Assembly: GCA_021648365.1 (NCBI GenBank)
Contig: JAKISY010000020.1
Coordinates: 1-54,264, forward strand
Length of the DNA: 54,264 bases
Source of the DNA: Verrucomicrobiales bacterium
GTDB lineage: Bacteria > Verrucomicrobiota > Verrucomicrobiia > Verrucomicrobiales > DEV007
Direction of reading: 5' to 3'
Below, in pieces: positions 24,290-32,767 of the stretch (position 1 is the first letter of the stretch; the number at the start of each line of letters is the position of its first letter). The translations under genes and the position numbers were made by a program. The notes under the pieces were generated by a model. It was not told the DNA's origin and searched no databases. It saw nothing but the letters and a program-made list of their open reading frames with translations.

Positions 24290-25543
24290 ATGAAAAATAA
24301 AAAACCATTAGTCATCGTAGATGGCGTGCGCACTCCCTTCTCAAAAATGGGCACCTCCCTGGCAGCCTTTGATGCCGTCGAACTCGGCGTCGCAGTGGTC
24401 ACCCATCTGCTCACCAAAACTGGCATCGACCCTGAACTGATCGACGAAACCATCTTTGGTTGCGTTTCTCAACCCGCCGAAGCTGCCAATATCGCCCGCG
24501 TCATCGCCCTACGCTCAGGAATCCCTAGAGAAAAGCCCGCCATGACCGTGCACCGTAACTGTGCGTCAGGTTTAGAGTCCATGACCACTGCCTCTGACCG
24601 AATGGCGGCAGGACACGGCGAAGTTTTCATCGTCGGTGGCACCGAGAGCATGAGCCGCATCCCACTGTATTATTCCTACCAAGCCGCAGGAAAATTTGCC
24701 CAACTCGCGCGCGCCAGAGGCACGATGGCAAAACTCTCGGCGATGGCAGCTTTCCGCCCTGCCGATTTCAAACCCATCCCAGGCTTGATGATGGGATTGA
24801 CCGACCCCGTCGCAGGAATGAACATGGGCCAAACCGCCGAGCTGTTAGCCCGCGAATTTGATATCACCCGAGAGCAACAAGACCAATTCGCGCTTGAATC
24901 TCATAACAAAGCAGAAGCCGCCGCCGAACAACTCAAAGAAGAAATGTGCCCCGTTTACACCGACGCAAACAAAGACGGTTTTGTGCTCGGAGACAACGGC
25001 GTGCGCAAAGGACAAACCATCGCTGCTTTACAAAAACTCAAACCCATTTTTGAACGCAAAACCGGAACCGTCACCGCAGGCAACTCATCGCAAATCACCG
25101 ATGGCGCCTGCGCGCTACTGGTGATGACCGAAGAGCGAGCTCAGAAACTTAGCATGCAACCGCTCGGGCGTTTAGTCGATCACGCCTACGCTGGTTGCGA
25201 TCCAGAACGCATGGGACTCGGCCCCGCCTACGCCATCCAACGCATGGCAAAATCCTCTGGGCTCAAACCCAAAGACGCCTCAGTGGTCGAGATCAATGAA
25301 GCCTTCTCCACCCAAGTGCTAGCGGTAGAAAAACTGCTGCGCGACATGAGATTAACCATCCCTCCCAAAACGCTAAACCCCTTGGGTGGTGCAGTCGCAC
25401 TAGGACACCCCGTCGGTGCCAGTGGCGCGCGATTAGTATTGACAGCCCTCAAACAACTGCATCACGATGGCGGTGAACGAGCACTGATCTCTCTGTGCAT
25501 TGGAGGCGGACAAGGTGGCGCCGCTTGGTTGGAAAAAATTTAA
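24290..25543 (+). CDS. fadA: acetyl-CoA acyltransferase (thiolase)
   Basis: 417 residues from ATG 24290. Degradative-type thiolase: acyl-enzyme Cys91 in HRNCASGLES, the NEAFSTQVLAVEKLL motif, the His of LGHPVGASGARL and the second Cys of CIGGGQGGA. Catalyses thiolytic cleavage of 3-ketoacyl-CoA, the last beta-oxidation step. The gene lies 13 bp upstream of the multifunctional gene, the same pairing as fadA with fadB/J. FadI-like features (long insertion after residue 140) suggest the long-chain trifunctional type. No signal peptide. Confidence 0.93.
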   Translation: MKNKKPLVIVDGVRTPFSKMGTSLAAFDAVELGVAVVTHLLTKTGIDPELIDETIFGCVSQPAEAANIARVIALRSGIPREKPAMTVHRNCASGLESMTTASDRMAAGHGEVFIVGGTESMSRIPLYYSYQAAGKFAQLARARGTMAKLSAMAAFRPADFKPIPGLMMGLTDPVAGMNMGQTAELLAREFDITREQQDQFALESHNKAEAAAEQLKEEMCPVYTDANKDGFVLGDNGVRKGQTIAALQKLKPIFERKTGTVTAGNSSQITDGACALLVMTEERAQKLSMQPLGRLVDHAYAGCDPERMGLGPAYAIQRMAKSSGLKPKDASVVEINEAFSTQVLAVEKLLRDMRLTIPPKTLNPLGGAVALGHPVGASGARLVLTALKQLHHDGGERALISLCIGGGQGGAAWLEKI

Positions 25544-25556
25544 CCCCTATCGAAAC

Positions 25557-28500
25557 ATGAAAAAGATGCCCAAGAAAAAAACAGCTCAGAAAAAAGCTGT
25601 AGCCAAGAAAAAAACGGTAGCAAGAAAATCTCCCGTAGCGATCCAAGAGAGCCCCGCCATTCGCTTGCAACACCGCGAGGACCACGTCGCCATCTTGACC
25701 TTTGATCGAGCACACTCCTCCGCCAATATCTTTGATACTAAGACCTTAGATTTACTCGACCGACTTCTCGATGAAATCCATGACTCCTCCAGCACCACGG
25801 GACTGATCCTGATCAGCGCCAAAGATTCCATCTTCATCGCAGGCGCCGACCTCGAAGCCTTGCAAAACTCCTCCACAGAAGAATTGCGCCTATTGATCAT
25901 CCGAGGGCAACAAATCTTCCAAAAACTCGCCGACCTGAAAATCCCGACCGTCGCAGCCATTCACGGGATCTGCCTCGGCGGCGGACTAGAAGTCGCCCTC
26001 GCCTGCGATTGGCGCATAGCCAGCCCTGACAAAAAAACCAAACTCGGCTTGCCCGAAACTCAACTCGGCATCCTTCCCGCCTGGGGCGGTTCCTCACGCC
26101 TGCCTCGCCTGATCGGACTCCCCCAAGCGATCCCACTGATCACTTCGGGCAAAACCCTCTCTGCCGTTGCAGCTTACAAAAAGGGCATCATCGACGAACT
26201 GGTGCCTAATGAACGTCTGCTCGACATGGCGACTCGCCTGATTCATCGAGGCTTACCCAAACGCAAACATTTCTCGCTGACCAACAATCACCTCAGCGCC
26301 CCGCTGATCGGTTGGGCAGCACGCAAAAAAATCCTCGCCACCACACGCGGTCACTACCCCGCGCCCCTAGCAGCCTTGCGAGTCATGACCCAGGGTGCCC
26401 CCGCCCCACTCGACCACTCCTTAGAAAAAGAATGCGACGAGGTTCTCAAACTCGCTCAGGGCAAAGTAGCTAAAAATCTGATGCGCGTCTTTCAGCTACA
26501 AGAGCACTCTCGCAAGCTGAGCTACTTGCCCAACTCTGCGCCCACCCCCAAACACAGCATCCAACAAACTGCGGTGATCGGTGCCGGCGTCATGGGTTCC
26601 GGCATCGCTCATTGGCTCAGTTCACGTTCATACCCCGTCATCCTACAGGACATCAGCGAGACTCAAATCGCCTCGGGCATCAGCTCGATATCCAAACTTT
26701 TTGCCAAAGCCGTCAAGCGCAGGATCATGACGGACCTCGAAGCCAAGCAGGCTCGCGATCTCATCCACCCTTCAGCTTCACCCGTACCTCTCGATGAGGT
26801 TGAACTGGTCATCGAAGCGGCTACGGAGAACATGGATATCAAGAAAAAGATATTCCAAGATCTCTGTAAGCGCACTAGCCCCGACACTATCCTCGCCACC
26901 AACACCTCGGCTCTGCCTATTTCAGAACTAACCAACGACCCTAAGATCACCCACCCTGAGCGCATCTTAGGCCTGCATTTTTTCAATCCCGTTCATCGGA
27001 TGCAATTGGTCGAAGTGGTCGTTCCGGAAAGCACCGACCGCAAACATGTCGAAGTCTGTCTGAAATTTCTCAAAAGCATCGGCAAGCTGCCTGTCGTCGT
27101 CAAAGACAGCCCAGGTTTTTTGGTCAACCGCATCCTGCTACCCTACTTGATCGAAGCTGGTCGCTTATACGATTCGGGTGTGAGCGCCAATGCCATCGAT
27201 CGGGCCATGCTCGCTTTCGGCATGCCAATGGGTCCCATTCGTCTGCTAGACGAGATTGGTTTAGACGTCGGCCTGCATGTGGCAGGCACCTTAGAGGACG
27301 CCTTTGGCGAACGCTTCGAAATACCTGGCATCCTCAGACGCATGGTTGACTGCGGCCATCTCGGACGCAAATCTGGTGGCGGCTTTTACAACTACGACAG
27401 CGACGCTTCTAACAATGAAGCCAATCATGAGGCGCTCGAATGTCGCCGCAATGACCACGAACGTGAACTGAGCCAACAACAGATTCAAGATCGCTTGGCT
27501 TTATTGATGGCAAATGAAGCTTGGCGTTGTTTGGAGGAAAAGGTCAGTCAAAGTGCTGACGACATTGACTTCGCTATGATCATGGGAACAGGTTTTGCCC
27601 CCTTCCGAGGCGGCCCTATGACTTGGTTGCAAGATTACGGCTTAGAGAATGCATGCAGTGTGCTCGATCAGCTAAGCGCCAGCGAAGGCGAACGCTTCCT
27701 GCCAACGGACTCCCTGAGAACTGCCGCGCAGCAAAACGCCGATTCAGCTTCAACACCTGACCTCTCCACAGCAGACACGCCCCCAGAACCCGCAAAGGCT
27801 CCAGCAAGCTCCCCAGCAACTATCAGCGCAGGCACTCAAGTCATCGACACCTCAAAAATGTCTCCTGAACAACGCGCCGCGCTCGAACTGACGGAAGCTG
27901 CTAGGGATAAAACCACCGGACCTCGCAGCTTTTCCGCATCCCTATTCATGGGAGAAGCGGATATGGACAGTATCATCCCCTTCCCTGTTCCCAATCAGCA
28001 GGAAGAAAAGCGCTCACAGGAATTCCTCGACCACTTACAAAAATTCCTCGATGAAAAAGTCGATGCCGATCGCATTGACAAAAACGGAGAAATTCCCGCC
28101 TCGGTGATCAACGGCCTAGCAAAAATGGGTGCCTTTGGAATCAAAATTCCACAAGAATATGGTGGGCTAGGTTTACCGCAAACCACCTACTCACGTGCCG
28201 CGATGTTGCTCGGTGCCAAATGCGGAAGCCTAACCGCCCTGGTATCCGCCCACCAATCCATCGGCGTGCCTCAACCGCTGATCCTTTTTGGCACGGAAGA
28301 GCAAAAGCAAAAATACCTGCCTCGTTGCGCTGCTGGTGAGATCACCGCATTTGCACTCACCGAACCCGACGTCGGCTCAGATCCTGCCAAAATGGGCACC
28401 ACCGCTACTTTGAGCAAAAACGGCAAACACTACCTGATCAACGGTGAAAAACTCTGGTGCACCAATGTGCTCAAAGCGGGTTTACTCGTGGTCATGGCAA

Positions 28501-29696
28501 AAACTCCACCACCAGAAGGAGCCCCTCCCTCAGCGAGATCGATCACTGCGTTCATCGTCGAAATGGACAGCCCTGGCATCGAAATCACCCACCGTTGCCG
28601 TTTCATGGGACTCAAGGCTCTCTACAATGGCGTGGTCACTTTCAAAAATGTGAAGGTCCCTGCAGAGAACATCATCCTCGGCGAAGGACGTGGATTAAAA
28701 GTCGCACTCACCACCTTGAACACCGGTCGCATCACGCTCCCCGCAGCCTGTGTCGGTCTCGCCAAGGAATGTGTTAGAATCTCCACTGAATGGTCAGCTC
28801 AACGCGTGCAATGGGGCTCCCCCATCGGCAAACATGACGCCATCGCTCAGAAACTTGCCAAAATGGCAGCGGAGACTTTTGCCATGGAATCTATCGTGCT
28901 CTACACCTCGGGCTTAGTTGACCACGACAAAAAGGCCGATATTCGTATCGAAGCCGCCTTTGGTAAATTGTGGGGCAGCGAACGCGGCTGGGACATCGCC
29001 ACGGAAGCGATGCAGATCCGAGGCGGTCGCGGTTATGAAACCGCACAGTCACTCAAAGAGCGTGGCGAAGAAGCTATACCCATCGAGCGCTTCCTACGTG
29101 ACAGTCGCATCAATACCATCTTCGAAGGCTCCAGCGAAATCATGAGACTCTTCATCGCCCGCGAAGCCCTCGATCCCCACCTCAATGTCGGTGGTGCTGT
29201 GCTCAACAGCACCCTCAGCAATAAAGTTCGCTTTGCTGCCGCCTTGAATGCCGCTAAATTCTACGCTTGGTGGTATCCGTTGCAGTGGGTGCCAGCGCTA
29301 TTCGGCACTTGTGGTTGTCAGGGAAAAATGCACCCCAAACTGAATCGGGAAATCCGCAAAGTGCGCAGTCTTAGCCGCAAGCTAGCACGCAGCTTATTCC
29401 ACGCCATGATACTCAACGGTCCTAAGCTGGAGAAAAAACAAAGCCAACTCGGTCGTTTTGTCGATATCGGATCAGAGCTGTTCGCCATCACCGCTACCTG
29501 CTCGCGCGCCCAACAATTGCTCGACCGCGATGATACGCCAGACAAAGATGAACTACTGCAAATGGTCGAATACTTTTGCCAATTCACCCGCCAAAAAATC
29601 GATCGCCTGTTCCGCGATTTATCCAAAAATGCTGATGACAAGGGTTATCAAGTAGCCAAGAAGCTATTGCAACACGTAAGCCCTACGGATGAGTGA
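25557..29696 (+). CDS. fused enoyl-CoA hydratase / 3-hydroxyacyl-CoA dehydrogenase / acyl-CoA dehydrogenase
   Basis: 1379 residues in one uninterrupted frame. A Lys-rich N-terminus (1-35, repeated KKKTAQKKA-type motifs), then enoyl-CoA hydratase (about 40-262; GADLEAL, GGGLEVALACDWRIA and LPETQLGILP hold both catalytic Glu). Next, 3-hydroxyacyl-CoA dehydrogenase (about 337-702; NAD loop GAGVMGSGIA, catalytic LHFFNPVHRMQLVEVV, KDSPGFLVNRIL, a second C-terminal repeat with FAPFRGGPMTWL). A Pro/Ala/Ser linker (about 715-790) leads to an acyl-CoA dehydrogenase (about 815-1202; FALTEPDVGSDPAKM, WCTN, catalytic Glu1190 in IFEGSSEIMRLF). A tail of about 175 residues resembles the extra C-terminal domain of VLCAD/ACAD9. 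The first two parts equal FadB/FadJ (about 710 aa); the third is normally a separate FadE or ACADVL. The start is ATG 25557, 13 bp after the thiolase stop. Confidence 0.93.
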   Translation: MKKMPKKKTAQKKAVAKKKTVARKSPVAIQESPAIRLQHREDHVAILTFDRAHSSANIFDTKTLDLLDRLLDEIHDSSSTTGLILISAKDSIFIAGADLEALQNSSTEELRLLIIRGQQIFQKLADLKIPTVAAIHGICLGGGLEVALACDWRIASPDKKTKLGLPETQLGILPAWGGSSRLPRLIGLPQAIPLITSGKTLSAVAAYKKGIIDELVPNERLLDMATRLIHRGLPKRKHFSLTNNHLSAPLIGWAARKKILATTRGHYPAPLAALRVMTQGAPAPLDHSLEKECDEVLKLAQGKVAKNLMRVFQLQEHSRKLSYLPNSAPTPKHSIQQTAVIGAGVMGSGIAHWLSSRSYPVILQDISETQIASGISSISKLFAKAVKRRIMTDLEAKQARDLIHPSASPVPLDEVELVIEAATENMDIKKKIFQDLCKRTSPDTILATNTSALPISELTNDPKITHPERILGLHFFNPVHRMQLVEVVVPESTDRKHVEVCLKFLKSIGKLPVVVKDSPGFLVNRILLPYLIEAGRLYDSGVSANAIDRAMLAFGMPMGPIRLLDEIGLDVGLHVAGTLEDAFGERFEIPGILRRMVDCGHLGRKSGGGFYNYDSDASNNEANHEALECRRNDHERELSQQQIQDRLALLMANEAWRCLEEKVSQSADDIDFAMIMGTGFAPFRGGPMTWLQDYGLENACSVLDQLSASEGERFLPTDSLRTAAQQNADSASTPDLSTADTPPEPAKAPASSPATISAGTQVIDTSKMSPEQRAALELTEAARDKTTGPRSFSASLFMGEADMDSIIPFPVPNQQEEKRSQEFLDHLQKFLDEKVDADRIDKNGEIPASVINGLAKMGAFGIKIPQEYGGLGLPQTTYSRAAMLLGAKCGSLTALVSAHQSIGVPQPLILFGTEEQKQKYLPRCAAGEITAFALTEPDVGSDPAKMGTTATLSKNGKHYLINGEKLWCTNVLKAGLLVVMAKTPPPEGAPPSARSITAFIVEMDSPGIEITHRCRFMGLKALYNGVVTFKNVKVPAENIILGEGRGLKVALTTLNTGRITLPAACVGLAKECVRISTEWSAQRVQWGSPIGKHDAIAQKLAKMAAETFAMESIVLYTSGLVDHDKKADIRIEAAFGKLWGSERGWDIATEAMQIRGGRGYETAQSLKERGEEAIPIERFLRDSRINTIFEGSSEIMRLFIAREALDPHLNVGGAVLNSTLSNKVRFAAALNAAKFYAWWYPLQWVPALFGTCGCQGKMHPKLNREIRKVRSLSRKLARSLFHAMILNGPKLEKKQSQLGRFVDIGSELFAITATCSRAQQLLDRDDTPDKDELLQMVEYFCQFTRQKIDRLFRDLSKNADDKGYQVAKKLLQHVSPTDE

Positions 29697-29742
29697 TAGC
29701 TCCAATGACTTAAAGTCGAAAGATCGTAACTAACGGCATAAA

Positions 29743-29824
29743 TGGAGGGGCACGCTCCGTCGTGCCTTCGCAAGCACAGGTGTGGATCGAGGCAAGGTGG
29801 AACTTGCCCCTCCAGATGGACGCA
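29743..29824. repeat. inverted repeat element after the beta-oxidation operon
   Basis: TGGAGGGGCA at 29743-29752 pairs perfectly with TGCCCCTCCA at 29815-29824, with CACGCTCCGTCGTG-type sequence inside. The same wording (a GGAGGGGCACG...GTGCC type) is common between genes of PVC bacteria as I remember it. Likely a REP-like intergenic element; it may end the upstream transcript. Confidence 0.55.
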
Positions 29825-29886
29825 CTGACGAGTCTTCGCAGAACCTGATTTATCCGACATGGCTTGGGCGCCTTTCCCCTCAATTC

Positions 29887-29934
29887 ATGGGCTGGAAGCC
29901 CATGCTACATTTGATAACAGCTTACAAAGCTGTT
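29887..29934. repeat. two perfect short palindromes
   Basis: ATGGGCT-GGA-AGCCCAT at 29887-29903 and AACAGCTT-ACA-AAGCTGTT at 29916-29934. Together with the element at 29743 they make a cluster of three hairpins in the 250 bp between convergent genes. They look like mobile intergenic repeats rather than simple terminators, as no T runs follow. Confidence 0.6.
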
Positions 29935-29945
29935 CCACACCAAGC

Positions 29946-30347
29946 TCACATCCAGTTTTCACATGACAAACCTTCCACCCTTTCGAACTCCTTCAAATTA
30001 TTACTCACCAAAGTAAGCCCTTCGCTCAGCGCGTGCGAGGCAATCAATAAATCGTAATTCCCAATGATGCGTCCCTTTTTCTTGAGATTCGTTCGTAATT
30101 CTCCGTAGGCAGGCGCGCAAGATGAAGGCAAATCTAAAACTTCTAATGAAGCTAAGAACTCGGTAAGGGCTAACTGGTTCTCCACCGGCTTTGCGCTTTG
30201 AGCGACGCCGAATTGCAATTCACAATAAGTGATCACTGAAATACCAACCTCACCTAGCGACAGTTTTTTTAGTCGATCGTAAACCTGCTTAGGTGAACGG
30301 TTGATGATGTAAATGCAACTATTAGTGTCCAACATATATCTCATCAT
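29946..30347 (-). CDS. vapC: VapC-type PIN-domain toxin
   Basis: 133 residues. PIN ribonuclease of the tRNA(fMet)-cleaving VapC type: MRYMLDTNSCIYII with the first acidic residue, SVITYCELQFGV with the conserved Glu, and IGNYDLLIASHALSEGLTLVSNN with the third and fourth acidic positions, all present. Start overlaps the antitoxin stop by four bases (ATGA), the standard arrangement. The neighbouring palindromes suggest an integration-prone site. Confidence 0.9.
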   Translation of the reverse strand: MMRYMLDTNSCIYIINRSPKQVYDRLKKLSLGEVGISVITYCELQFGVAQSAKPVENQLALTEFLASLEVLDLPSSCAPAYGELRTNLKKKGRIIGNYDLLIASHALSEGLTLVSNNLKEFERVEGLSCENWM

Positions 30348-30574
30348 ACCAGCTCCTCCCGTTGCTGATCTAAACCAGGATCACGCTCCACCATAAAATC
30401 TTCAGAGAACGGATGAGCAGGTGAAAACATGCCTTTCCACGGATCTTTGTCCCCAACAAGGACCACCGCATTGCCTAATTTCTGGATCGACACCGATTCC
30501 CCTTCAAACCTAAATTCCTTCGGCAGACGCACCGCCTGACTCTGACCATTTTGAAATAACTTCGCTGTCTTCAT
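30344..30574 (-). CDS. vapB: VapB-type antitoxin (AbrB/MazE fold)
   Basis: 76 residues from ATG 30574. Starts MKTAKLFQNGQSQAVRLPKE, the swapped-hairpin DNA-binding segment of VapB antitoxins, and ends with a toxin-binding region (DPWKGMFSPAHPFSEDFM). An upstream GTG-like frame extends 12 codons but would run through the operator, so ATG 30574 is preferred. It neutralises VapC and represses its own promoter. Confidence 0.9.
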   Translation of the reverse strand: MKTAKLFQNGQSQAVRLPKEFRFEGESVSIQKLGNAVVLVGDKDPWKGMFSPAHPFSEDFMVERDPGLDQQREELV

Positions 30575-30580
30575 AAGAAC

Positions 30581-30623
30581 AGGATAGCTCAAATAAGTAT
30601 ATACTGTCAAATATATACTTATT
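30581..30623 (-). promoter_or_regulatory. vapBC promoter and operator palindrome
   Basis: A perfect inverted repeat with 12-bp arms, AATAAGTATATA (30592-30603) and TATATACTTATT (30612-30623), eight bases apart. The minus-strand -35 TTGACA (30610-30605) lies inside it; TATCCT at 30586-30581 is a plausible -10 with an 18-bp spacer. Binding by the VapBC complex here would block transcription. The -10 ends seven bases before the vapB ATG, so the message may have little or no leader. Confidence 0.7.
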
Positions 30624-30777
30624 AAGCTTCTCCTTACTCTTGCGAAGAACTTGAAATCCCATTCATTAGAGTGTATTCACAGCACTCCGAAGCAGGTTTT
30701 TCCTGCCGCCCAGCAGGCTGCGCTTACGATACTAAAAGCATCCCAATCCTTTCGACTCACCTAGCACTTTATCTACC

Positions 30778-32757
30778 ATGCCCACTTATCCAGAATCCGT
30801 TGTTATCGAAAATGTCCGCCCGCGAATCAACGACGGTCGCTACCCGGTCAAAAGGGTGATCAGCGAACGCCTAGAGGTGACCGCAGACATCTTCAAAGAC
30901 GGCCATGACGAGCTTGAAGCCGTTCTCAAATGGAAAAAGAAAACGGCGCGAGTGTGGCAAGAAACCGCTATGCAGCCCAGCGATAATGACAACTGGCATG
31001 CCAGCTTTGCGATAGATAAAACCGGCAGCTATCAGTTCACCATCGAAGCTTGGGGTGATCCCTTTTTCTCTTGGCTGCATGATTTTGAACGGCGCCTATC
31101 TGGCGACCAAGACAACTTTGATACCGAAATCACCGAAGGTTCTCAGATCCTGCTCGCCGCCGCAAAACGCGCCGAAGTCACCAAGGGCAAAAAGAAACTT
31201 AGCCTAAGTGCACGAGCCGATATCCAACAACTCAAAAACTTGGCAGAGTCACTAGCAGCCCCCGACTCACCAGCCGCCATTGTCACGCTATTGAAAAACG
31301 ATGCAAGCTTTGAACTGATGCGCCGCTGGCCCGACCGCCAACTATCGACCAGCCTTGAGACTCCTCTCCCTCTGATCATCGAACGCCCCAAAGCTCAGTT
31401 CTCTGCTTGGTATGAATTTTTTCCTCGCTGCGCCGAAGGTCGTGCAGACAAACACTCCACTTTTCGTGACTGCCTGCCGCGCCTGCAAGATGCGGCGGAC
31501 ATGGGTTTCGATGTGGTCTATCTGCCACCCATCCACCCCATCGGTCGTGCGCACCGCAAAGGCAAAAACAACTCAGTCACTTGCCAAGCAGGCGAACCCG
31601 GCTCTCCTTGGGCGATTGGCGCAAGTGAAGGCGGACATTATTCTGTCGCCCCCGAACTGGGAACTCTCGAAGATTTCACCTGGTTGGTGGATCAAGCCAG
31701 TCAGCGAGGCATTGAATTAGCCATTGATTTTGCTATCAACTGCTCGCCAGATCACCCCTATGTGACCGAGCACCCCGAGTGGTTCTACCACCGTCCCGAC
31801 GGCACCATCAAATACGCAGAAAATCCTCCCAAAAAATACCAAGACATCTATCCGCTGAATTTCCTCTGCGAAGACTGGCAAAACCTGTGGCAAGAGATGG
31901 TCAACATCGTATTATTCTGGGCAGACCATGGCGTGACCATTTTCCGCGTGGACAACCCCCACACCAAACCCGTAGCCTTTTGGCAATACCTCATCGCCGA
32001 GGTGCACAAAAAGCACCCAAACACCCTCTTCCTCGCCGAAGCCTTCACCCGACCTAGAATGATGCAAGCCCTGGGGAAAATCGGCTTCACTCAAAGTTAC
32101 ACTTACTTCACTTGGCGCGAGAGCAAAAAAGAACTCAGCGACTACGTCACCGAACTCACCCAAGGGCCGATGCGCGATTATTACCGCGCCAATTTTTGGC
32201 CCAATACCCCAGATATCTTGCCCTACCATTTACAGGACGCCTCTCCCGCTGCATTCAAAATACGTGCCGCCCTCGCCGCCTTGCTTTCTTCTTCATGGGG
32301 CATCTACAGTGGTTATGAACTGTGCGAAAACCAAGCTCTACCTGGACGCGAGGAATACCTCGATTCGGAGAAATACCAACTCAAAGAACGCGACTGGAAT
32401 GCTGAAGGCAACATCAAGGGTTTCATCAAACGGCTCAATACTATCCGTCGTGAAAACCCCGCGTTGCATGAATACGCCAACATCGAGTTCATCCCCTGCG
32501 ACAACGAACAAATCATCGCTTGGTTCAAATGGGTCAATGACGGTGAACAGCCCATCATCATCGTCCTCAACCTCGACCCGCTAAATACGCAGGAATCGAT
32601 CATCCACTTGCCGCTAGCTAAACTTGGACTTGCTGCTAACAGCAGCTTCCAAGTAAGCGATCTGATGTATGATGAAAGCTACCCATGGCAAGGCAGTGAT
32701 AATTTCGTCTCCCTGGCTCCTCGCTCCAAGCCTCTGCACATCTTGAAAATTGGTTAA
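30778..32757 (+). CDS. glgE: alpha-1,4-glucan:maltose-1-phosphate maltosyltransferase
   Basis: 659 residues, the usual GlgE length. GH13_3 enzyme that extends alpha-1,4-glucan from maltose-1-phosphate. N-terminal carbohydrate-binding-like domain (1-110), then the catalytic barrel: FDVVYLPPIHPIGRAHRKGK, TIFRVDNPHTKP with nucleophile Asp392, FLAEAF with acid/base Glu421, ending in a beta-domain. The conserved KYAENPPKKYQDIYPLNF segment supports GlgE rather than other GH13 enzymes. No treS, mak or glgB lies in the window, so where maltose-1-phosphate comes from is unknown. A GCAGG-TTTTT-CCTGC hairpin lies upstream at 30693-30707. The next gene starts within or just after its stop. Confidence 0.94.
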   Translation: MPTYPESVVIENVRPRINDGRYPVKRVISERLEVTADIFKDGHDELEAVLKWKKKTARVWQETAMQPSDNDNWHASFAIDKTGSYQFTIEAWGDPFFSWLHDFERRLSGDQDNFDTEITEGSQILLAAAKRAEVTKGKKKLSLSARADIQQLKNLAESLAAPDSPAAIVTLLKNDASFELMRRWPDRQLSTSLETPLPLIIERPKAQFSAWYEFFPRCAEGRADKHSTFRDCLPRLQDAADMGFDVVYLPPIHPIGRAHRKGKNNSVTCQAGEPGSPWAIGASEGGHYSVAPELGTLEDFTWLVDQASQRGIELAIDFAINCSPDHPYVTEHPEWFYHRPDGTIKYAENPPKKYQDIYPLNFLCEDWQNLWQEMVNIVLFWADHGVTIFRVDNPHTKPVAFWQYLIAEVHKKHPNTLFLAEAFTRPRMMQALGKIGFTQSYTYFTWRESKKELSDYVTELTQGPMRDYYRANFWPNTPDILPYHLQDASPAAFKIRAALAALLSSSWGIYSGYELCENQALPGREEYLDSEKYQLKERDWNAEGNIKGFIKRLNTIRRENPALHEYANIEFIPCDNEQIIAWFKWVNDGEQPIIIVLNLDPLNTQESIIHLPLAKLGLAANSSFQVSDLMYDESYPWQGSDNFVSLAPRSKPLHILKIG

Positions 32758-32767
32758 CCCTTCTACA

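Noticed and set aside
25500..25556. Earlier GTG start for the beta-oxidation fusion
   Set aside because: Lies within the thiolase end; ATG 25557 directly follows the thiolase stop and begins the Lys-rich segment.
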